Source: Clostridia bacterium (GTDB lineage Bacteria; Bacillota; Clostridia; Monoglobales; Monoglobaceae). From it: 5,080 nt of DNA. The notes below the pieces were generated by a model that was given only the letters and a program-made list of their open reading frames with translations, was not told where the DNA came from and did not search any database. The DNA lies in contig JAGALN010000082.1 in NCBI GenBank assembly GCA_017625185.1, positions 1 through 5,080 on the forward strand, given 5' to 3'. A program made the position numbers and the translations under genes. Numbering within the stretch: the first letter of the stretch is position 1; each line of letters starts with the position of its first letter. Below are positions 1-5,080 of this stretch, piece by piece.

Positions 1-1782
1 CACCAAATTCTTTTCTTCTTCCAGACGGTATTTTTCCTTGTAGCCTTGGTACATGGACCGGAAATCTCCGTCCCCGCCGTCTGCCTTGACCTGCTGGAGA
101 TACTCATGAACCTCAAAGGAATCATGGGCAATCTCAATCAAGCACGCCGCAATATTGGAACAATGGTCCGCCACTCTTTCGTAGTTGGTCAAAAGGTCGG
201 ATAAGATAAATCCCAGTTCCATGGTGCAATCCCCCTGCCGGAGCCGGGAAATATGTCCGTTCTTGATTTTCCGCTTTAACCGGTCAATGACCTGCTCCAG
301 GGGCTCCACACTCCTGGCAATTTCCAGGTCTTCCTGTTCCAGTGCTTGAACCGACAGGGCCAGAACTTCGGTTACTGCCTGTGCAATCACGGACAAATCT
401 TTTCTTGCATTCTCGGAAAAGCTAATTTTTTTGTCAGCCACCTCTTTTGCCGCCTTGGCAATATTCAAGGCGTGGTCAGAGATTCTCTCGATATCCCCAA
501 TACAATGGAGGAGCTCGGTGACCACCTTACTGTCTTGTGTAGAAATCTGGTTTGCCGCAATCTTCACAAGATAGCTGCTGGTCTTATCCTCGTACTTGTC
601 CGCCAGGGTTTCAAGCCGCCGAATCTCTTCAAACTCCGCCTGGTCATAGCCCTCAAGGAGCTTCACTGCCTTTTGGAAGGTATCCTCTGCCAGTCTTGCC
701 ATGTCGCAGACCAGCTCCTTACACTTTTCTACCGCAAAAGCAGGAATCGACAAGAATCTGTCGTCCAGAGTGTCGAAAGCATCGGTGGTTTCTTCCTCTT
801 TTCTTCCCTTGACCGTCTTGACTGCCAGCTTTTCAATGGTAGAGCAAAACGGCATTAAAATCACGGTGGACAGAATGTTAAAGAGAGTATGGATAACCGC
901 AACATCAAAAGCAGAAACTCGCTCTGTCATGAATGCAAAGCCGCCTATCATCTGATTCAGTAGATAGAAGATGCCCACCACAACAACGACGCCAATCATC
1001 TTGATATACAGGCAAGACATTGCCACCCGCCGGGATTCGGTGTTACCGCTGATTGCCGAAAGAATCGGAGTAATGGTGGTTCCGATATTCTGGCCCAGGA
1101 TAACCGGGATTGCGGTGGAGTAGGGAATCACACAGGTAATGGCAAGTGCTTGCAAAACGCCCACTGACGCAGAAGACGATTGAATGATGGCGGTAAAGAT
1201 GGTTCCCACGATAATACCCATAACCGGATTGTTGGAGAACATGGTCAGGATGTTGGTAAAGGCTTCGTTGTCACGCAACCCCTCAACTGCACCGCTCATG
1301 GTTTCCATCCCGAACATCAGAATTGCAAATCCCACCAGAATGCTTCCGGTGTTCCTCTTCTTATCGGTCTTTGCCATCATAATCATCACAATACCGATGG
1401 CAGCCAGAATCGGAGTAAAGGAATCCGGCTTCAAAAGTTTCAGCACCAACGCCGTGCCCTTAATATCTGCCGTACTCAAAAGCCATGCAGTAACCGTGGT
1501 GCCGATATTGGCGCCCATGATGATGCTGATGGTCTGCCCCAGCTTCATGATACCGGAATTGACAAAACCCACCAGCATAACCGTAGTTGCCGAAGACGAC
1601 TGGATCACTGCTGTTACCACCAAGCCCAGCAGAAAACCAAGCCAGCGGTTTGCCGTCAGCCGCGCTAAGATGGATTCTAGCTTTCCTCCTGCCAGTTTTT
1701 TCAGGCCGTCGCCCATGAGCTCCATCCCGTAAAGGAAAAGAGCCATGCCTCCAATCAGTGCTAAAATACTGAAAATGTCCAT
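1..1782 (-). CDS. Na/Pi cotransporter family protein with C-terminal PhoU-like domain (3' end outside window)
   Basis: A membrane transporter of the PF02690 (Na/Pi-cotransporter II) family, which in bacteria is expected to move phosphate with sodium. The window holds 594 codons with no stop; the frame runs off the left edge, so only the last residues are missing. Both inverted family repeats are visible: QSSSATT (61-67) with GANIGTT (90-96), and QSSSASV (201-207) with GQNIGTT (230-236), each within hydrophobic segments spanning about 1-310. The soluble tail (about 340-560) has two PhoU-like helical units with matching motifs ERISDHALNIA (432-442) and ERVADHCSNIA (535-545), the acidic ExxxD pattern that binds metal in PhoU. 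The ATG start has GGAGGA five bases upstream (1788-1793). The PhoU-like tail probably senses or gates transport; this is inferred from the family. The substrate is not proven, and no pst or pho genes are in view. Confidence 0.95.
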   Translation of the reverse strand, partial: MDIFSILALIGGMALFLYGMELMGDGLKKLAGGKLESILARLTANRWLGFLLGLVVTAVIQSSSATTVMLVGFVNSGIMKLGQTISIIMGANIGTTVTAWLLSTADIKGTALVLKLLKPDSFTPILAAIGIVMIMMAKTDKKRNTGSILVGFAILMFGMETMSGAVEGLRDNEAFTNILTMFSNNPVMGIIVGTIFTAIIQSSSASVGVLQALAITCVIPYSTAIPVILGQNIGTTITPILSAISGNTESRRVAMSCLYIKMIGVVVVVGIFYLLNQMIGGFAFMTERVSAFDVAVIHTLFNILSTVILMPFCSTIEKLAVKTVKGRKEEETTDAFDTLDDRFLSIPAFAVEKCKELVCDMARLAEDTFQKAVKLLEGYDQAEFEEIRRLETLADKYEDKTSSYLVKIAANQISTQDSKVVTELLHCIGDIERISDHALNIAKAAKEVADKKISFSENARKDLSVIAQAVTEVLALSVQALEQEDLEIARSVEPLEQVIDRLKRKIKNGHISRLRQGDCTMELGFILSDLLTNYERVADHCSNIAACLIEIAHDSFEVHEYLQQVKADGGDGDFRSMYQGYKEKYRLEEEKNLV

Positions 1783-1815
1783 ATGTATCCTCCGTTATTT
1801 TGGTAATTCATTTTT

Positions 1816-1864
1816 ATAACCGAACCCATCTTGTCTGGACGGACGCCCCCAACAGTCCGGTTAT
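1816..1864 (-). promoter_or_regulatory. Possible structured 5' leader hairpin of the Na/Pi transporter gene
   Basis: In the untranslated leader, ATAACCG (1864-1858 read on the minus strand) can pair perfectly with CGGTTAT (1822-1816), a 7-bp helix enclosing 35 bases. A competing inner pairing, CGGAC with GTCCG, shares two bases with the outer helix, so the two folds may be alternatives. After the helix the RNA reads AAAAA, not a U-run, so this is not a terminator. It lies between the likely transcription start (about 1869) and the ribosome binding site. I do not recognise it as a known riboswitch class. Confidence 0.3.
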
Positions 1865-1875
1865 CTTGCAAACTT

Positions 1876-1904
1876 ATTCTATCACAACGACAAGGTAAAA
1901 TCAA
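1876..1904 (-). promoter_or_regulatory. Candidate sigma-A-type promoter for the Na/Pi transporter gene
   Basis: Read on the minus strand there is TTGATT (1904-1899), a 17-base spacer, and TAGAAT (1881-1876). These match the -35 and -10 consensus at 4 of 6 and 5 of 6 positions with ideal spacing. The expected start point near 1869 gives a leader of about 87 bases. It would let the transporter be expressed independently of the two genes upstream. Confidence 0.6.
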
Positions 1905-1910
1905 CCAGAA

Positions 1911-2510
1911 TTACTCCAGAATAAATTCACCGAAAAATTCGCTTCTATGGAAGTCAATTTCGGTGGGGTGCATGGGGTACATGGAGCCATAGTGCTCCCT
2001 CTGCATATCTTCGCCGCATTTATAGAGGTTCCCCTGCATCTCCTTGGTATGCCCCCCGAAAACCTGGTCGATATAGGCAAAGGGAATCATAAACTGGAGG
2101 GTCCAGCATCCATCCTCCACCAAGGTCTGTATTGCAAAGAAGTTCTTGTCCTTGTCCGGGTAAACCGGGTCAAACCGTGAGGTACGAATGGCAAAACTCA
2201 TGGTGCCAAAGGGATTGATTTCTATATTCAAATACCTTTTGTCCCCCGCCTTGGGAGAAAGAAACAGTTCCATGCAGCTATCTTTATGAACCGGATCATT
2301 CTGCTTGGTATATCTGGCAAGAAGAGGGTTTTCGTCCGTCCACATCTTGATATAAATGGCTTCCTCGTCATACATAAGCCTTCCATAAGTATTGGGCAGA
2401 TACTCGAACTGCTTCCAGTTATTGATGTTAATCGAAGCAACTTCCGCTTTTTCCCATACAGGATCATTCATTTGGGTAATTTTATGATCTGTTTTTTTGA
2501 TGGTATACAT
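1911..2510 (-). CDS. CBM9-like (family 9 carbohydrate-binding-type) domain protein, cytoplasmic
   Basis: A 199-residue protein made of a single beta-rich domain resembling the CBM9-like family (Pfam PF16011 type). Visible family features are an N-terminal DPVWEKAE segment (16-23), the VHKDSCMELF block (74-83), YLNIEINPFGT (93-103), KCGED (164-168) and a C-terminal DFHRSEFFGEF block (186-196). There is no signal peptide or membrane segment, so unlike secreted xylanase CBM9 modules it should stay in the cytoplasm, and no catalytic domain is attached. The ligand is unknown; carbohydrate binding is only a family-level guess. The ATG is preceded by AAGGAGGAG (2524-2516). The gene starts 12 bases after the ClC stop codon, so the two are almost certainly co-transcribed and may be translationally coupled. 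Confidence 0.85.
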   Translation of the reverse strand: MYTIKKTDHKITQMNDPVWEKAEVASININNWKQFEYLPNTYGRLMYDEEAIYIKMWTDENPLLARYTKQNDPVHKDSCMELFLSPKAGDKRYLNIEINPFGTMSFAIRTSRFDPVYPDKDKNFFAIQTLVEDGCWTLQFMIPFAYIDQVFGGHTKEMQGNLYKCGEDMQREHYGSMYPMHPTEIDFHRSEFFGEFILE

Positions 2511-2515
2511 AATAA

Positions 2516-2524
2516 CTCCTCCTT
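2516..2524 (-). promoter_or_regulatory. Ribosome binding site of the CBM9-like gene overlapping the ClC stop codon
   Basis: AAGGAGGAG on the minus strand lies five bases before the ATG at 2510 and shares bases with the TAA stop of the ClC gene (2525-2523). Ribosomes finishing the ClC frame would therefore cover this site, an arrangement consistent with translational coupling. Confidence 0.75.
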
Positions 2525-3767
2525 ATGATTCCATTGCCTCGTCCGTCAGTTTGGACACGGCGAATTTCTGACTCTTATAAAGTCCGAAATGCCCGGACAG
2601 TAAAAAGCTGACACTGCAAACCGCCCCGAAAATCCAAAGATTTCCGCCAAAGACCTCCAGCGCTAACATCAGTGATGCAATAGGGCAGTTAACCACACCG
2701 CAGAAGAGTGCCACAAATCCGATTGCCGCAGAAAACCCGGCAGGCAAGCCGATCAGGGGACCTGCTACACAACCGAAGGTGGCACCTACAAAGAGGGTGG
2801 GGACAATTTCTCCGCCCTTGAAGCCCGCCCCGATACAGATGGCGGTAAAGAGAATCTTCAGCAAAAATGCCTCCGGCTCTGCCTGTCCGCCTATGGCACG
2901 GACAACCACATCCATTCCGGCTCCGTTATAGTCAGTGGTATGAAGCAGGGAGGTGAGAATCGCAATGATCATACCTCCCACCAAGGCACGAAGGTATCCG
3001 TTCGGCAGGAGTTTCTTCATATATTTTCTGCTTTCCCGAATGGCAACGCAGAGCAGGATGCTGACCATGGCACAGAAAAACGCCAAAACCAACGCTCTTA
3101 CCATGGTGGGCGCCGATACCGCCTGCATGGCAACATTGGGAAACCGTACCGGGGTAATCCCCAGGAAAAGCGCTGTCCGATAGGCCATCATCGATGCCAC
3201 AATACAAGGGAAGAGTCCGCTGTACTGCACTGCACCGATGTAGGTCACCTCGATGGCAAAGATTGCCGCCGTGAGGGGTGTGCCGAAGAGTGCCGAAAAG
3301 ACACTGCTCATTCCCGCCATAACAATAATATGCAACTCCACTTTACTCAGCCGGAACAATCTGCCGATGTTATAGCCAAGGCTTCCGCCTAACTGGAGTG
3401 CCGCACCCTCTCGTCCCACAGATGCTCCAAAGAGATGGGACAGGATGGTGCTGATAAAAATCAGGGGAGTCATGGTCAAAGGAACCCGCTCCTCGGTTTG
3501 TACCGCCTCCAAAACCCGGTTGGTGTCCAGCTTTCCTTTGGCTTTTCCCAGCCGATAAAGTCCCGCAATCCCAATGCCGCCGATCGGCAATAGCAGAATC
3601 AGCCAGGAATGCTCTGTCCGAACCTCGGTTACCAGGTCCAGGAGCCTATGGAAAACACCGCCAACAGCACCGCCAATGACACCCACCAAAGCCCCCAGAA
3701 TCAGCCACTTTAAAAAGTGCAAGATGCTTTGCAACATAATCTTATAGATGCTTTTTATCTTTTCCAA
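2523..3767 (-). CDS. ClC-family chloride channel / anion-proton antiporter
   Basis: A 414-residue polytopic membrane protein of the voltage-gated chloride channel family (PF00654), without the cytoplasmic CBS domains of longer members. The conserved gating-glutamate motif is GREGA (118-122, Glu120), where classic members have GREGP. The third ion-coordinating motif is GEIVP (319-323) in place of GxFxP, inside GFKGGEIVPTLFVGA. The usual GSGIP motif is not present; the matching region reads KLDTNRVLEAV (79-89). These variants resemble, from memory, the bacterial CLC clade that includes fluoride/proton antiporters, so chloride specificity should not be assumed. Hydrophobic segments span about 19-395. 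The start is TTG at 3767, chosen because GGAG lies eight bases upstream; the next in-frame ATG (Met11) has no such site. It probably leads an operon with the CBM9-like gene and perhaps the Na/Pi gene. Confidence 0.93.
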   Translation of the reverse strand: MEKIKSIYKIMLQSILHFLKWLILGALVGVIGGAVGGVFHRLLDLVTEVRTEHSWLILLLPIGGIGIAGLYRLGKAKGKLDTNRVLEAVQTEERVPLTMTPLIFISTILSHLFGASVGREGAALQLGGSLGYNIGRLFRLSKVELHIIVMAGMSSVFSALFGTPLTAAIFAIEVTYIGAVQYSGLFPCIVASMMAYRTALFLGITPVRFPNVAMQAVSAPTMVRALVLAFFCAMVSILLCVAIRESRKYMKKLLPNGYLRALVGGMIIAILTSLLHTTDYNGAGMDVVVRAIGGQAEPEAFLLKILFTAICIGAGFKGGEIVPTLFVGATFGCVAGPLIGLPAGFSAAIGFVALFCGVVNCPIASLMLALEVFGGNLWIFGAVCSVSFLLSGHFGLYKSQKFAVSKLTDEAMES

Positions 3768-3775
3768 AAGAATTT

Positions 3776-3779
3776 CTCC
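3776..3779 (-). promoter_or_regulatory. Ribosome binding site that fixes the TTG start of the ClC gene
   Basis: GGAG on the minus strand sits eight bases before the TTG at 3767. The first in-frame ATG, ten codons further in, is preceded by an A/T-rich stretch with no purine-rich site. This is the reason for preferring the non-ATG start. Confidence 0.6.
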
Positions 3780-3803
3780 ATTTCCAATATCATTCCATGT
3801 TCT

Positions 3804-3832
3804 ATTTTATCATATATTTTTCCAATCGTCAA
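3804..3832 (-). promoter_or_regulatory. Strong candidate sigma-A-type promoter for the ClC operon
   Basis: On the minus strand TTGACG (3832-3827) and TAAAAT (3809-3804) are separated by exactly 17 bases, and each hexamer matches the consensus at 5 of 6 positions. Transcription should begin near 3797, giving a short leader of about 30 bases. Such a leader has too little room for a fluoride-type riboswitch, and I see no such motif. Confidence 0.75.
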
Positions 3833-3889
3833 TTTCTTTAAATAAAAAAACGGCTTGGTATGAGGTGTACGGGAAAGGACAGTAATATT

Positions 3890-3922
3890 AAAAGGCTGAA
3901 CGATTGATTCGTTCAGCCTTTT
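3890..3922 (-). terminator. Rho-independent terminator (perfect 14-bp hairpin), probably for the stalk-domain gene
   Basis: AAAAGGCTGAACGA (3890-3903) and TCGTTCAGCCTTTT (3909-3922) are perfect inverted copies around a 5-base loop. On the minus strand the GC-containing stem runs into TTTTAATATT, as expected for an intrinsic terminator. It lies about 100 bases after the stop codon of the secreted-protein gene and before the ClC promoter, so it should insulate the two units. The flanking A and T runs make it potentially bidirectional, although no plus-strand gene ends here. Confidence 0.75.
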
Positions 3923-3929
3923 ATCGTAG

Positions 3930-3951
3930 GGGACGATGCCCACATCGTCCC
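3930..3951. repeat. Short intergenic palindrome (9-bp perfect stem, 4-base loop)
   Basis: GGGACGATG (3930-3938) and CATCGTCCC (3943-3951) are perfect inverted copies around CCCA, preceded by CGTAG. The form (GTAGGGG, then a GC-rich hairpin) resembles, from memory, short dispersed palindromes in intergenic DNA of some Clostridia; this was not checked. With no T-run after it on either strand, it is not a simple terminator. Confidence 0.6.
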
Positions 3952-3961
3952 GAATAAGGTC

Positions 3962-3975
3962 TTAGGATATCCTAA
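3962..3975. repeat. Perfect 14-bp palindrome
   Basis: TTAGGATATCCTAA is fully self-complementary with no loop. It is better suited to binding a dimeric protein, or to being a relic of a repeat, than to forming an RNA hairpin. It is the third of four consecutive inverted repeats. Confidence 0.5.
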
Positions 3976-3981
3976 ATATTT

Positions 3982-4002
3982 GGAAGATGATATACATCTT
4001 CC
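3982..4002. repeat. Perfect 8-bp hairpin just after the stalk-domain gene
   Basis: GGAAGATG (3982-3989) and CATCTTCC (3995-4002) flank the loop ATATA. It begins 22 bases after the stop codon of the secreted-protein gene, but no T-run follows on the minus strand, so it may protect the 3' end of the mRNA rather than terminate it. Confidence 0.5.
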
Positions 4003-4024
4003 CTGCTTGTTACAGTACCGGACA

Positions 4025-4831
4025 TTATTTATAAAGAGCTAAATCTGTAAGGGCAGTATGGGTATTTACCCAACTATCTATATATTCATCTTTCACTTTA
4101 ATAGTCAGTAAATTAACCCCTGTTATATCAATATTAAAATCAAATGGCATAGTTGGTGTTACGGCTCTTATCTTTTTAATCAATTTACCATCGCCATAAA
4201 ACATTATACATACTTCGTGATTACCTTGGTTGTATTCATTAGATATATCTACACCTGCACTATCAATACTTTTAGGTAAAACAATCTTTCCTAGTAATTT
4301 TTTGTATAAACTATTCAAAGGATAATCAATCTTTATCTGTGCCTCGTCCTTATCTCCATCTATATATCTAGGGGTATCTACAACCGTCGTTGTATGAGTT
4401 TGAAAGAGCATGCCATTTGTATATGTGTTATTTAAATAATCCGTTATGGTTCCATTTAATCTATATAATGAGTTGTGTTGGTTCGCTTTAACAAAATCAT
4501 TATACTGAATTCTATCCAAATAATTATCTGGTTTTGTCTGGTCTTTCTTTCCAATGTAAACGCTCTGTGTTGCTCCATCCCACTCAACATCTTTACCAAA
4601 TGCATTAGAAATAGCACGAACTGGCAGATATGTTGTCCCGTTCATTGTAAATGGCTCAACTACATTACCATTTGCATCTTTTGGTACAATTTCTCCGCCA
4701 TCAATGTAAATCTTAATGTTGTTATAAAACAACTCCGCCGTTTCGCTGATTTGTTTTGCAAATACCATTCCACTTGTAAGCATTGTACCAATCAGCACTC
4801 CTGCAACTAATCCTTGTAATCTTTTCTTCAT
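4025..4831 (-). CDS. Secreted stalk-domain (copper amine oxidase N-terminal-like) protein with NPCBM-like C-terminus
   Basis: A 268-residue exported protein. Residues 1-25 form a signal peptide: MKKR, a hydrophobic core, and a VFA cleavage site before Lys26. No lipobox, LPXTG or transmembrane anchor is seen. Residues about 36-94 match the stalk/copper amine oxidase N-terminal-like domain (PF07833), with IYIDGGEIV, the signature TTYLPVRAISNAFGKDVEWD (66-85) and VYIG. In Clostridia this is a common surface module, not an oxidase. Residues about 123-268 look like an NPCBM/NEW2-type beta-sandwich: LYRLNGTI at its start, FYGDGKLIKKIRAVTPTMPFDF (211-232), and a closing GVNLLTIKVKD...THTALTDLALYK. 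Such domains usually bind sugars. The ATG has GGAGG nine bases upstream (4845-4841). The gene is markedly A/T-rich compared with the genes to its left and diverges from an XRE regulator that may control it. The stalk call is firm; the NPCBM call is moderate. Confidence 0.9.
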   Translation of the reverse strand: MKKRLQGLVAGVLIGTMLTSGMVFAKQISETAELFYNNIKIYIDGGEIVPKDANGNVVEPFTMNGTTYLPVRAISNAFGKDVEWDGATQSVYIGKKDQTKPDNYLDRIQYNDFVKANQHNSLYRLNGTITDYLNNTYTNGMLFQTHTTTVVDTPRYIDGDKDEAQIKIDYPLNSLYKKLLGKIVLPKSIDSAGVDISNEYNQGNHEVCIMFYGDGKLIKKIRAVTPTMPFDFNIDITGVNLLTIKVKDEYIDSWVNTHTALTDLALYK

Positions 4832-4878
4832 TTTGTTTTACCTCCAAATTTTGTGTTATGAATATTATTCACAAGATA

Positions 4879-4907
4879 AGTATAACATACATTTGCAAAT
4901 TACGCAA
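4879..4907 (-). promoter_or_regulatory. Candidate extended -10 promoter of the stalk-domain gene
   Basis: On the minus strand TATACT (4884-4879) is preceded by TGT, an extended -10 form. TTGCGT (4907-4902) lies 17 bases further up as a weak -35. Transcription would start near 4872, leaving a leader of about 40 bases. The -35 hexamer lies within the TACGCA/TGCGTA inverted repeat, so a bound repressor would block polymerase. Confidence 0.6.
4891..4900. repeat. 10-bp palindrome in the promoter spacer
   Basis: ATTTGCAAAT is perfectly self-complementary, lies between the -35 and -10 of the stalk-domain promoter, and directly abuts the TACGCA repeats. It shares TTGC with their reverse form TTGCGTA, so it could be a degenerate additional binding site. 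Confidence 0.4.
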
Positions 4908-4920
4908 GTGCGTATACGCA
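4901..4920. promoter_or_regulatory. Candidate operator: three TACGCA/TGCGTA half-sites in overlapping inverted repeats
   Basis: TACGCA (4901-4906), TGCGTA (4909-4914) and TACGCA (4915-4920) form two overlapping symmetric sites: one with a 2-base gap (4901-4914), and a perfect 12-bp palindrome, TGCGTATACGCA (4909-4920). They lie between divergent genes, over the -35 of the stalk-domain promoter and just upstream of the XRE gene. This is the layout expected for a dimeric XRE repressor that controls its neighbour and itself. Binding by the adjacent regulator is an inference. Confidence 0.6.
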
Positions 4921-4942
4921 AAAATGTAAATCATTTTAAAAT
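4915..4942 (+). promoter_or_regulatory. Tentative promoter of the XRE regulator gene
   Basis: TAAAAT (4937-4942) is a good -10, but the hexamer 16 bases upstream, TACGCA (4915-4920), is a poor -35 and is itself an operator half-site. The implied leader is only about 15 bases. Expression may be weak or need another start, so this call is low confidence. Confidence 0.25.
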
Positions 4943-4963
4943 AACTTTACGAGGTGTTTTAAA

Positions 4964-5080
4964 ATGGATGTTAAAGATGTAATCGTAAAAAGGTTTAATG
5001 AACTTTGTGCAGAAAGAAATATGCGGATAAACGAACTTGCAAATATTTCGGGAGTTACACCATCAACTGCATATAGCATG
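4964..5080 (+). CDS. XRE/Cro-CI family helix-turn-helix regulator (N-terminal 39 residues only)
   Basis: The frame opens at ATG 4964 and continues in frame to the right edge, so only the first 39 residues are visible. They read as the start of a Cro/CI-type DNA-binding domain: a first helix (about 4-18, VIVKRFNELCAERN), the second helix INELANIS (22-29), a turn at GVTP, and the recognition helix beginning PSTAYSM. GAGGTG (4951-4956) lies seven bases before the ATG and supports this start. It diverges from the stalk-domain gene across 132 bp holding symmetric half-sites, so it probably represses that gene and/or itself. Whether a further domain follows the HTH cannot be seen. Confidence 0.85.
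   Translation, partial: MDVKDVIVKRFNELCAERNMRINELANISGVTPSTAYSM

Noticed and set aside
346..955. Three plus-strand open frames opposite the PhoU-like tail
   Set aside because: They are antisense shadows of the transporter gene and lack ribosome binding sites and family features.
1180..1732. Two overlapping open frames of 162 and 182 codons on the plus strand
   Set aside because: They lie wholly antisense to the Na/Pi transporter, whose family motifs are intact, and their translations are low-complexity mirror products without recognisable domains.
1765..1812. A 16-codon upstream frame on the minus strand overlapping the Na/Pi start
   Set aside because: Its ATG at 1812 has no ribosome binding site and its sequence merely spans the GGAGGA site and start codon of the real gene. 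It was considered as a leader peptide, but nothing supports it.
2932..3392. Open frames on both strands inside the ClC gene
   Set aside because: The translations are rich in His, Arg, Gly and Cys without domain character, and they overlap a clear membrane-protein frame.
3768..3890. Fluoride riboswitch before the ClC gene
   Set aside because: No recognisable motif is present, and the strong promoter at 3804-3832 leaves only about 30 transcribed bases before the start codon.
3755..3943. A 62-codon minus-strand frame upstream of the ClC gene
   Set aside because: It reads through half of the palindrome and the terminator hairpin and through the ClC promoter, and it has no recognisable domain.
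4475..4810. A 111-codon plus-strand frame
   Set aside because: It is antisense to the stalk-domain gene; its Ile/Asn/Cys-rich translation reflects A/T-rich complementary sequence.
4901..4920. CRISPR-like or iteron-like repeat array
   Set aside because: There are only three 6-base half-sites without regular spacers; an operator explains them better.

Overview
The window looks like chromosomal DNA of a Gram-positive anaerobe of the Clostridia type. The reasons are strong GGAGG-type ribosome binding sites, near-consensus sigma-A-like promoters, a secreted 'stalk' (copper amine oxidase N-terminal-like) domain protein, and short palindromic intergenic repeats. This assignment is an inference. No rRNA, tRNA, CRISPR array, transposase or plasmid origin is visible.

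Layout: four of the five genes are on the minus strand. From the right, an XRE/Cro-type repressor gene (4964 to the right edge, plus strand, cut by the window) diverges from a secreted protein with a stalk domain and an NPCBM-like C-terminus (4025-4831, minus). The 132-bp gap between them carries three half-sites of TACGCA/TGCGTA, arranged as overlapping inverted repeats over the likely promoter of the secreted protein. Below that gene, 3890-4002 holds four perfect inverted repeats in a row; the outermost is a probable terminator.

Next on the minus strand is a ClC-family anion transporter (2523-3767), preceded by a strong promoter and starting at a TTG codon. Twelve bases after its stop codon comes a cytoplasmic CBM9-like protein (1911-2510) whose ribosome binding site overlaps that stop codon. 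Then, after 128 bp holding an internal promoter and a leader with a possible hairpin, comes a Na/Pi-cotransporter family protein with a PhoU-like tail (1782 to the left edge, lacking only its 3' end here). These three genes may be one transcription unit with a second start point before the Na/Pi gene: no terminator is seen between the CBM9-like and Na/Pi genes.

Base composition changes across the hairpin block. A sampled line in the ClC gene (3241-3300) has 35 G/C of 60, and one in the secreted-protein gene (4201-4260) has 20 of 60. The right-hand repressor/secreted-protein pair is therefore a candidate acquired module next to a housekeeping ion-transport cluster. The most promising observations are the divergent repressor/operator arrangement, the run of four inverted repeats at the composition boundary, and the pairing of a ClC transporter with a signal-less CBM9-like protein.
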